Assembly (NCBI RefSeq): GCF_000346465.2
Contig: NC_034010.1
Span: 29,738,787 to 29,802,786 of the forward strand
Direction: 5' to 3'
Origin: Prunus persica
Taxonomy: Eukaryota > Streptophyta > Magnoliopsida > Rosales > Rosaceae
DNA: 64,000 bases
Numbering within the stretch: position 1 is the first letter of the stretch; each line of letters opens with the position of its first letter. Below, piece by piece: positions 11,545 to 20,275 of the stretch. The notes beneath the pieces were generated by a model. That model made no database searches. It saw only the letters and a list, made by a program, of their open reading frames with translations, and had not been told where the DNA came from. A program made the position numbers and the translations under genes.

Positions 11545-13869
11545 ATGGCTGGTTGCATGTCAACCCCATCCAAAACAATTAAATCAAGGGAAAAACACTG
11601 TCATCAAACGCCATAGAAAGAAATACCAGTTTCAAGAAAATAAATAGTGATGCAGGAGCTCGCGAGAGTGACTATGCTGTCAGTGAGTTTGTTCGTGTGG
11701 ACTTTGGGAATGATGCAACAACTACTCACAGAAGATCTAAGGTTTCTAATTCAACATTCCATCTCAACCAGCTGCAATGGCACCACAGTCAATATGATTC
11801 AAATGGTATGTGCTTTCTTTCATCAGATTTCAACCATCTTTCTATTTCAACCAATAGTGCTGACAAGAATATTCATAGCTCTTGAATCTCATATTTTGAA
11901 AGTTATTCATTTGCAGTAATTTTCCAAGAGGAAGCTTGGTTTGACTCGGTGAGTATTCTGGAGTCTGACTCGGATGATGACTTTATCAGTATACATGGAG
12001 GTATTGGCCATCAGCCTGTAACTACATATTACAGAATGAAAGCCTTGTGGTCTTGTTTGATTGCAAAACGTCATTACTACTGAAGTAAATTTTTCTTGAG
12101 CTACTTATTGGAAAAGGATTTTGTTTTCTTTTCTTAATTTTCTTCACTTATTCTACAGATGGTTTTCCATTAGCAAGCAATCCAGTGGGGAATATCTCAT
12201 GTGGCCAAGTACTTCAGCATGAAAGATCTGCTCGCTTTGTTGATAATGGGTGTAAGTATGAAGAATACCAAAGCTATATGAAAATTGATGGAGGTAAATC
12301 AGATAAAATCACAGGCAGGGATGAGCGCAGGGAATCAAATCGGTTTTCGCTTATTAATACCCAGGGCTATGAGCTTTCTCACTTAGGGAAGACCAATGAA
12401 GTTTGCAGTAAGAGGAAGAATATATTAGATCACTCTTATGGCAGCTTTAAAGGACTTACAGAGGATGGACGTGACTCTAATGAAAAAATTCAAGACAATG
12501 CCCTGAAATCCGGCTTGACTCGATTGGTACCTTCTGTAAGTTTCAACGATAAGATTCTAAGTGCACAGAGTTTGGTTCCGCAGTCCCAAAGAAAGCCATC
12601 AGCCGTTTTCAGACTTTCTTTTAAAAGGAGATCCTGTGATGCAGAAGAAACCATTGAACAATGTAAGCATTCAAATAATTCAATTTTCTTTGAATAGAAA
12701 GAAAAGAATATTGGGATTGGTGTACATGTATATTACTGAACATTTCAATGATATATCCACAGGTCAATCAAAAAGGTTTCTGTATCGGCCTAGACCAGGA
12801 TATATCATTCCATGTTGTAGAGTAGAGAAGCCGACTTCAGGATCTTGGTCTGAGATTCCACCCTCAACTTTTAAATTTCGTGGCGAGAACTATTTCAAGT
12901 ATGACTTTGGTTTTTTCTTTTGTCAAAACCAACCTTAACTGAATTTAGACATTTGCAACTAATTACTCTATTCTGCCTTGCTAATGATAATATTATTTTA
13001 TGTTGGTCTACCATCCAGAGATAACAGAAGTCAACTACTCCGAATACAGTCCATATACTCCAATAGGCTTTGATGTGTCTGTATGCCCCAAAAAGATACA
13101 TCACATTGCCCAGCATCCTGAGCTTCCCAAAGTGAAAGCAAATGGGAAATTGTTCATTGTAAACGTACAGGTATTTTTTCAGAATTGATTTATCTTGTTA
13201 TGTTTAGTTTGTTATATTTTGGTAATATCTAATGATATTGCTCTGCGCCTTGTTGCAGTTGCCTACTTATCCTGCTGCAATGTTTCTTGGTGATAGTGAT
13301 GGAATGGGGATGAGTCTTGTAATGTATTTCAAAGTTTCTGAGAATTTTGATAAAGACATCTCTCCTCAATTCCAGGACAGCATCAAGGTAACTTCATTTT
13401 GTATGCAACTTCATCCATTTGGATAGGCATGTACTTTATTCTGATGTACTCTCCCTGATGGAAATGATCTTATGTTCTATTGGAACACTCAGTCTGTTGG
13501 TATATTTGAATGATGCTTTTAGAAAATGGTTGACGATGAGACGGAAAAAGTTAAAGGATTCGCAAAGGACTCCACTGTACCTTTTAGAGAAAGACTAAAG
13601 ATCTTGGCTGGGGTGGTAAATCCTGAAGATCTCGGTCGGAGTTCTGCTGAGAAGAAGCTTGTACATGCATATAATGACAAGCCAGTTCTTTCACGCCCCC
13701 AGCACAATTTTTACAAGGTAAACATTGAACATTTATGTTGCTGAACATAAAAACCATGTTGTTTGACTTTATCAAGCTCTCTCACATGCAGGGTCCTAAC
13801 TACTTTGAGATTGATCTGGACATTCATCGCTTCAGCTACATATCAACGAAGGGTCTCAAATTGTTGTGA
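11545..13869 (+). pseudogene. EDR2-like DUF1336 protein, disrupted and 3'-truncated (copy B)
   Basis: Eight exons are recognisable: 11545–11815, 11917–12000, 12159–12662, 12763 to about 12898, 13019–13170, 13259–13387, 13523–13717 and 13792–13869. The start is MAGCMSTPSK, typical of the EDR2-like group beginning MGGCVSTP. The acidic [13 protein letters not shown] segment and the DUF1336 core ([64 protein letters not shown]) follow. Defects: a TAG about 24 codons in and a frame change before NSDAGARESDYAVSEF; a one-base phase mismatch between exons 4 and 5; and a stop just after ISTKGLKLL, where homology ends in the palindrome array. The family is defence- and lipid-related, but this copy should not make a full protein. 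Confidence 0.85.
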
Positions 13870-14200
13870 ACGGAATAGCCGAGCGGCTATACTCGTAAAA
13901 TATTCTATTTATGGCAGGTAGCCACTCTAAAATATTCTTTTTATGGAGTATAGTCGCGCGGCCATACTTTTAAAATATTATTTTTACGGAGTATAGCCGT
14001 GCGGCGATACTCTCTTTTAAAATAGAGAACTTATGGAGTATAGCGGGCTATACTCTCTTTTTAAATATTCTGTTTATGGCTTATAGCGTATAGCCAGCGG
14101 CTATACTTTTAAAATATTCTGTTTATAGAGTATAGCCAAGCGGCTATATGTTTAAAATATTCTATTTTACCAGTATAGCCGCGCGGCTATACGCTTTAAA
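13866..14200. repeat. Palindromic GTATAGCCG repeat cluster 2
   Basis: Seven units at about 40–50-bp spacing, with palindromes near 13875, 13944, 13993, 14037, 14085, 14129 and 14169. They vary around tatagccgcgcggctata and are separated by 'tttaaaatattctatttatgg'-like A/T spacers. The array starts exactly where EDR2-like homology stops. A diverged unit is at 14436 and single units at 15095. Confidence 0.9.
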
Positions 14201-14600
14201 TATAACAATAAAAATATGGATTTCTCTTTAGCAAAGATGAGCCTTGAGATAATGAATCAATTAGACATGATATGTATTTACGTTCTAGCTTTGTTCCTCT
14301 GTGTGCGCTTAGGGTTGAGAGAAAATTTATGCCTTGTTTGTGTGTTGCATGTGTATGAGAAGTGATATAATGACATTGCTTATCTCTTTAGGTGGCCCTT
14401 GTCATATTTCCTAAATATATTCGAATGTTTAAACAGTATAGCGGAGCGTCTATATTCGAATAATAATATAATTACTAATTGAAGTAATTAAAAAAGGCAA
14501 AGATATTACTTAATGATATATATATATATATATATATGAAATTAAAGAAGTTGGGCAAAAAATAAAAGTAAAGAAACTAATTTTATACTTTTTTAAAAAA
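14201..14600. other. AT-rich spacer with (TA)n microsatellite
   Basis: No gene. A (TA)n tract covers about 14515–14537. One diverged palindrome 'agtatagcggagcgtctata' is at about 14435. Confidence 0.6.
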
Positions 14601-14604
14601 AAAA

Positions 14605-14765
14605 TTGCAAGAAGACCATAGGTCTTTGTCGGCAACTATTTGCCGGATTAGACCTCTCTCGAGGAAAGTTTCCTATGCCGACAAAATGTCATCGGGAGAG
14701 GTCTAATCAGGCAAAATTACACCGAGATAGACCTGTGCCGACCAAAGTTCGTCGGGAGAGGTTTT
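14605..14765. mobile_element. Short CACTA-like internal repeat fragment
   Basis: Repeats of 'gccgacaaa', 'gtcggcaac', 'tcgtcgggagagg' and 'attagacct' occur in both orientations. Sub-terminal repeats with this TCGTCGG/GCCGACAAA flavour are common in plant CACTA (EnSpm) elements. Neither terminal CACTA motif nor a transposase is visible, so only a fragment or non-autonomous piece is claimed. Confidence 0.4.
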
Positions 14766-14852
14766 TTTTTAATAATAAGTATAAACTTGGTATCTTTAGG
14801 TCAATACATTTTTATTTTAAATTTTCTTTTTCGTAATTCAATAAAATCTTAG

Positions 14853-15066
14853 CCTTATTTAATTACTTTCATTAGTAATTATGTTTTAATCATTATTTAT
14901 TTTGTGAATAATTAGTATTAAATATTTTAATTAATTTCATAAATATATTACTTAATAAATAGTAATTGGTTTTTTATTTTTTTTCTTTAATAAAATACTT
15001 AAATACTAATTATTCACTAAGTAAATAATAATTAAAACATAACTACTAAATAAAGTAATTAAAAAA
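14853..15066. mobile_element. Hairpin MITE
   Basis: Left arm about 14856–14930 (…attagtaattatgttttaa…gtgaataattagtatt) and right arm about 14991–15063 (…aatactaattattcacta…ttaaaacataactacta) are reverse complements over roughly 60–70 bp with few mismatches. The short AT-rich loop is typical of a MITE. Superfamily is uncertain; target-site duplications are not clear in this AT-rich context. Confidence 0.65.
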
Positions 15067-15257
15067 GAGAAATTCAGATAATGATATTTCAAGGGTATAG
15101 CCGTGCGGCTATACGTTTAAAATATTATGTTAATGGAGCCTTAATTACGAAAACAAATTTATGTCTGGAGTGCTAAATTGAATCAATAAATTTGTGATCA
15201 CGAAAATACTTTAGTAATACACTGACTCACTTGAGAAGTTATTTATTGTTTGTGTAC

Positions 15258-16029
15258 ATATCCACGTGACATGTTGATGTGATTTATCAAAATTTTATCA
15301 AATTATTATAATTCGTGCACAATAGTTATAAAATCCAAATTTTACACAAAAAGAAGGAACAATAAGAGAAAAAAATCGTACCCAAAAATAGTTCATATGG
15401 TAGATCCAAAGATTCGTATGAAGATGAATCCATTCTCTTAGAAAGGTTAGAATGGTGGTTCATATTGTTTTAAAAAATAGTATAGCCGCGCGGCTATACT
15501 CAATTTTTTCCAAATTTATTTTAAAAATAGTACTTCCACTCTGCTATACTAGGTTTTTTCCTAATTTTATTTTAAAAATAGTACCGCCGAGCGGCTATAC
15601 CTGTTTTTACCTAATTTTTAAAAAAATAGTATAGCCGGGCGGCTTTACTCGGTATTTTCGTAATTTTTTTAATAGTATAGCCGCGCGGCTATACTCTGTT
15701 TTTTTTTAATATTCTGGCGAATCAGACTCGAACTCATCACTACGAACGTCCAAGGCACAGAGCAAGCCCGTTCCAGGTTTTGAGCAGTGTTCGAAAAATC
15801 GGCCTAGGCGCTAGGCGGGAGGACACTGACACCAGGGAGTTAGGGGGGTCCTAGACGACCTGGGAGGATCTAGGCGGCTTGGGAGGATCTAGGCGGCCTG
15901 GGAGGATCTAGTCGGCACCTAGGCGGCTTGGGAGGATCTAGTCGGCGCCTAGAAGGCCTAGGCGGATCTAGGAGGCCTGGGCGGGTCTGGGCCCCAGGGC
16001 GGGTCGTGTCCTGTTTTTTTTTCCAAATG
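15258..16029 (+). repeat. Long direct repeat, copy 1, flanking B3 cassette
   Basis: From 'atatccacgtgacatgttga' at 15258, the sequence matches 17905 onward in the same order: the gtgatttatcaaa block, 'gaatggtggttcata', the palindrome series, 'ggaggacactgacaccaggg', and 'cctgggcgggtctggg…ccaaatga'. Copy 1 is longer because it has an extra insertion at about 15720–15795 and more CCTAGGCGG units. Palindromes inside it are near 15479, 15582, 15628 and 15674. Confidence 0.85.
15795..16010. repeat. GC-rich CCTAGGCGG tandem repeat
   Basis: Units of about 20 bp, 'ctaggcggcttgggaggat', repeat at least six times with variation, after 'aaaaatcggcctaggcgcta'. The minus strand reads as proline/arginine-rich DPPRPPR, which runs onto the end of the B3 pseudogene. 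Related pieces are at 10221 and 18307–18405. I believe this motif is a dispersed repeat in related plant genomes, but that is from memory. Confidence 0.75.
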
Positions 16030-17187
16030 AAGACAGACGAAGCTTGCTGGTGTGAAGGAGCAAAGGTGACATGTATGGGGTACTCGTCACCATCAATATC
16101 ATACACTGTGACCTCCTGGTTCTGGATGCCTCGTTACGAAATTCATCAGCCTCCAACAATGGCAAGATGTGGCTTTCCACGTCTTTTTTGCACATGTACA
16201 GCGTAGTTCGTGTCACATCACTACATGCCAACTGCTTCTCAAAACGCTTGCTGCACCTTGTGATCTTGTTTTGGAGGCTTGGGGGGACGTCAGGAGGGGC
16301 ATGGCCTCCTTGTTCTACTTGTTGCGGTTGTTGAGGCAGAGGCATGTCCTGTGCTGCCATGACTGCATGTTCTTGGGCTGCAGGTTCGTGAAACTGAGGT
16401 GAGACTTGGAGGCTCCAACTTTGTTCAAGTTCTTCTTGTTGTTCGGGCATGCCCTGTGCTGCAATGACTTCTTGGGCATGTTGGGTTCCACGTTTTTGTA
16501 ATTGAGCAAATTCTTGGGGATAAGAAGGGACATACTTGTTAATTCCAGAGGAGGAGCCTTGTACTAGTTGTGCTGGTGCAGCAACTTCAGATTCTTGAAA
16601 CTGACCAAACTCTTGGAGGCCTTGGACTGATTGCGGATAATAAGAAGGGTTAATTCCAGAGGAAGAGCCTTGTTCTAGTTGTTTTGGTGCAGCAACTCCA
16701 GTTTCTTGAAACCGACCAAACTCTTGGAGGCCTTGGACTGATTTTATAACAAGGGTTAATTCCAGAGGAAGAGCCTTGTTCTAGTTGTTGTTCTGGTGCA
16801 GCAACTTGCTGTGGTTCAATTTTTTGAAACAGTGCTGCAAAATCTTCATTTTCTTGCTGTGGTTCAATTTCTTGAAACAGTGCTGCAAAATCTTCATTTT
16901 ATTGCTGTGGTTCCATTTCTTGAAAAAGTGCTGCAAAATCTTCATATTCTGGCGCAGCAACTTGCTGTGGTTGTTCTTGTGGAGCAATGGCTTCAACTTC
17001 AGTTTCTTGAAAAACAGATCTGAGATATTCTCGCATTTGTTGATTTGCAACAATTTCTTCTTGCCTTTGCTCTTTCCGCATTTTCTGCATGCTCTACATT
17101 GGGAACAGCTGCTGGAACTTCATTTGGGGTGTCTTCATTATGATCATCAGCCATGCCTGATAGACTGATAGTGTTGTTTTCTTTCAC
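16018..17187 (-). pseudogene. B3-domain protein with glutamine-rich repeats, frameshifted
   Basis: On the minus strand an ATG at 17187 (or MADDHNEDTPNE from 17154) opens an acidic N-terminus. A frame change follows, then repeats of DFAALFQEIEPQQ at 16955–16805, separated by stops and shifts. Two further repeated blocks read EQGSSSGINP in other frames. Near 16275–16110 lies a B3-like segment: RFEKQLACSDVTRTTLY, KKDVESHILPLLEADEF. Then, after another frame change, VYDIDGDEYPIHVTF appears at about 16106–16060. B3 domains bind DNA in plant transcription factors. The end runs into the CCTAGGCGG repeat instead of a normal C-terminus. Several shifts and stops show decay. Confidence 0.7.
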
Positions 17188-17574
17188 AATGGTGCTTCTG
17201 ATCGCAAGAGAAAAAGTGTTTATTTGGGAGATAAATTTGGTTCAAGAGAAATGGGAAATGGGAAATGGGAAATGGATTTTCTAGACAGTTCAAGAGATTT
17301 TTCTTGATCGAACCTTTTTTGCTTGATAATGGAGCCCAAATTACATATTAGTCTCCGGACTAAATCTGTTATAACTAACTGACAACCTGTATAATATACT
17401 TTGACTGAAGGAGACTATTACTGACTTGTAAATTTAACCATCTTGGTGGGGTAAAATATATTAATTACAGTAAACATAAGCCAGTTTGAGTTTTAGGCTC
17501 TTGGAACATGCGTACGAACAATAATGAAACCAAAAGCAATATATCTTTGTCATAATACTCATAGCAAAATGAAC

Positions 17575-17836
17575 ACCTGCAACCTTCATGAATTCCTGCT
17601 TCCGAACCAGTCCAAGATCATGACATAAAGTTTCCCAGCCTCCAGTGAGGAGAGGAATCTTGGTGACCTAAGTCTTGAACACCATTGGGTACTCGTTGCC
17701 AGCCATGTCACAAGTTGTTACATGGATGCCTTTGTTAGGGTTTTCACCATCTCTCAACAATGGCTTGATGTGATTTTTGACGTCTCTCAACAATGTTCGT
17801 GAATCGTTGATAATATTGACAAGTCTATCCATTTTC
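17575..17836 (-). pseudogene. B3-domain fragment with in-frame stop
   Basis: The minus strand reads MDRLVNIINDSRTLLRDVKN, then HIKPLLRDGENPN, IHVTTCDMAGNEYPMVFKT, a TAG, and KIPLLTGGWETLCHDLGLV. This is a compact B3 fold signature: the 'YDM-GNEYPM-F' strand and the 'LTGGW--FC--HGL' end. It lies about 400 bp upstream (minus-strand sense) of the B3 pseudogene at 16.0–17.2 kb. It is probably the first of two B3 domains of one former gene, or a tandem relative. Confidence 0.75.
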
Positions 17837-17904
17837 ACACGAGTGAAGTAGAAGAGCTAAACCAATTGAATTATACTCTATTAACTAAATTAAATTAGTT
17901 AGCC

Positions 17905-18420
17905 ATATCCACATGACATGTTGATGTGATTTATCAAAAATTTCTCAAATTATTATAATTCGTGCACAATAGTTACAAAATGCAAATTTTACAAAAAAGA
18001 AGGAACAATAAGAGAAAAAATCGTAGTCAAAGGTGGTTCATATGGTAGATCCAAAGATTCCTATGAAGATGAATCCGTTCTCTTAGAAAGGTTAGAATGG
18101 TGGTTCATAGTTTTAAAGGAAAATATTATCGCCGCGCGGCTATACTTGGTTGTTTCCAAATTTATTTTAAAAATAGTACTTCTACGCGGCCATTCTCGGT
18201 TGTTACCTAATTTTTAAAAAAATGGTATAGCCGGGCGGCTTTACTCTTAGGGTTAAAAAAAATAGTATAGCCGCGCGGCTATACTCTGTTTTTAAAATAT
18301 TCTGGTGAATCGGCCTGGGCGATTCTAGGCTGGAGGACACCGACACCAGGGAGTTAGAGAGGGGGGACGGCTAGGCGGCCTGGGCGGGTCTGGGAGCCAG
18401 GGCTAGTCGTGTCCCAAATG
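17905..18420 (+). repeat. Long direct repeat, copy 2, flanking B3 cassette
   Basis: Matches copy 1 (15258–16029) in the same orientation, shorter by some 250 bp. It carries palindromes near 18130, 18225 and 18263, then 'ggaggacaccgacaccaggg' at 18331 and the 'cctgggcgggtctggg' end at 18378. Confidence 0.85.
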
Positions 18421-18586
18421 AGGGGTTTGTTTCGTGTGGAGTGAAAGGAAGAGATAGAAAACTGTGTTTCTGTTGTTGAGAGAGTGAGAAATGGGAGGCA
18501 AATGAAGAAGGAATGAGAGATTTATAATTCCTGGTGGTCTTGGTTGGGGTAAAGAAAAGGAAAGGATAAATTAGTCGTCAACACGC
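18421..18586. other. Short spacer, no gene
   Basis: Purine-rich sequence ('gaaaggaagagatagaaaac') between the direct repeat and EDR2-like copy C. Nothing recognisable. Confidence 0.4.
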
Positions 18587-18589
18587 ATG

Positions 18590-18789
18590 CAGGGAGAGTT
18601 TGTTGATGTGGACTTTGAGAATGGTGCAAGAACTACTCACAGAAGATCTAAGGTTTCTAATTCAACATTCCATCTCACCCAGCTGCTATGGCACCACAGA
18701 CAATTTGATTCGAATGGTGTGTGCTTTCTTTCATCAGATTTCAACTATCTTTCAATTTCAACCAATAGTGCTGACGAGAAAATTAATGT
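18590..18789 (+). pseudogene. EDR2-like exon fragment, copy C
   Basis: Reads EFVDVDFENGARTTHRRSKV and SNSTFHLTQLLWHHRQFDSN, a match to the end of exon 1 of copy B (11683–11815). The downstream intron start is also similar (ctttctttcatcagatttcaac). The splice donor is GTGTGT here rather than GTATGT. The fragment stops in what would be the intron and is followed at once by a sulfate transporter exon, so it is a chimeric junction. Confidence 0.85.
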
Positions 18790-18836
18790 AACATTTTTAA
18801 CCCTGAAATTAATTTGTTTTCTGGTTTAATTTGCAG

Positions 18837-18889
18837 CTGTTGGTAACATAGACACAAGTGGGATAAGCATGTTTGAAGAGGTCAAAAGG
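18837..18889 (+). pseudogene. Sulfate transporter STAS-domain exon, orphaned
   Basis: After an AG acceptor the exon reads (A)VGNIDTSGISMFEEVKR and ends at a GT donor. This is the conserved STAS core of SULTR proteins: DxxAVxxIDTSGI, containing the Thr/Ser position studied for phosphorylation in SULTR1;2. It is the exon expected soon after those at 10548–10942. No later STAS exon is visible downstream before the tandem duplication at 19.2 kb. Confidence 0.8.
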
Positions 18890-19212
18890 GTAATTAAATG
18901 GCATGCCTGGGTGGGATAATTGGCATTGTTTTGAGTTTGAGCCTCCTAAAAATTGTACAATATTCTTATTCCTATCCTCACCAAAGGACATGGCGTTTGC
19001 AGATACCCTATTTATTTATAAAACCAGTAGTTCTTCCACTTATGAACTGGGCTTGTAAAAAAAGAATGGGCTATGTGCCTGTTGCTATATATATAGAGTT
19101 GAACACAGCAAGGCGACAGTATCTTTGTTTGGACCTCCCATCCCATTATTATTATTATAAGTGTGGAAAAGCAAACGTGAAAATGGAGATTTTTGAGTCC
19201 CTTTGGCTTTTT

Positions 19213-19676
19213 CCTTTTTGTTGGAAATGATTTGGCTCCACTTACCGCTTGGACTTGCAGCACTGCAGTCTGCACCTTTCTTGTTATTCCTTGGATTATA
19301 TTTTTCAACGTTTCTCTAAAGAAAAAAAAAAAAAGTGTGGTGAATAGTGATCGATTGATTTTCTTGTTAAGGGTATCTTTGTTTCTCGAATCTGAAATCT
19401 TTGTTACTATGAAGATCTAGTAACAAAGAAAAAAACAAGGTACGACAAAAGGTTAAGTAAAGGCTTGAATTGATTGATTTCTGTTTACCTTTATTATTTG
19501 TGATCCAAACCAACGGCTATATCTCTCACTTTTTCTCTCCATAAACCATCACGCTGTCTGTTACTCTGTTTGGTGGTGTTGTTTTTCTTCCTTCCTTCCT
19601 GGGTTTATTTTATTAGGCTTTGCATTTGGCGCTAGTTTTGCTTGTTTGTTTGTTTGGCTTTGGACTAGCTTAGCTG

Positions 19677-19711
<35 letters not shown>

Positions 19712-20174
19712 CTTTTTGTTGGAAATGATTTGGCTCCACTTACCGCTTGGACTTGCAGCACTGCAGTCTGCACCTTTCTTGTTATTCCTTGGATTATATT
19801 TTTCAACGTTTCTCTAAAGAAAAAAAAAAAAAGTGTGGTGAATAGTGATCGATTGATTTTCTTGTTAAGGGTATCTTTGTTTCTCGAATCTGAAATCTTT
19901 GTTACTATGAAGATCTAGTAACAAAGAAAAAAACAAGGTACGACAAAAGGTTAAGTAAAGGCTTGAATTGATTGATTTCTGTTTACCTTTATTATTTGTG
20001 ATCCAAACCAACGGCTATATCTCTCACTTTTTCTCTCCATAAACCATCACGCTGTCTGTTACTCTGTTTGGTGGTGTTGTTTTTCTTCCTTCCTTCCTGG
20101 GTTTATTTTATTAGGCTTTGCATTTGGCGCTAGTTTTGCTTGTTTGTTTGTTTGGCTTTGGACTAGCTTAGCTG

Positions 20175-20208
<34 letters not shown>
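19213..20208 (+). repeat. 498-bp near-perfect tandem duplication
   Basis: Bases 19213–19710 and 19711–20208 are almost identical. Both begin 'cctttttgttggaaatgatt' and end in a (CT)n tract; the second tract is longer and runs into (TA)n at 20220–20239. The unit is the immediate upstream region of the RRM gene starting at 20276, so promoter/leader sequence is doubled. Such identity implies a recent event or an assembly artefact at the (CT)n. Confidence 0.95.
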
Positions 20209-20239
<31 letters not shown>

Positions 20240-20275
20240 ATCTTTCATACACTCACACAGGCAAATAATTTAAAG

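Noticed and set aside
15258..18420. Complete LTR retrotransposon
   Set aside because: The direct repeats differ in length, no gag/pol frames are present between them, and TG…CA ends are not evident.
20144..20275. Upstream in-frame extension of the RRM protein through the (CT)n/(TA)n tract
   Set aside because: It would encode a simple-sequence SLSLS/YIYIY leader without an ATG at its head; the ATG at 20276 fits the family start before the RRM.
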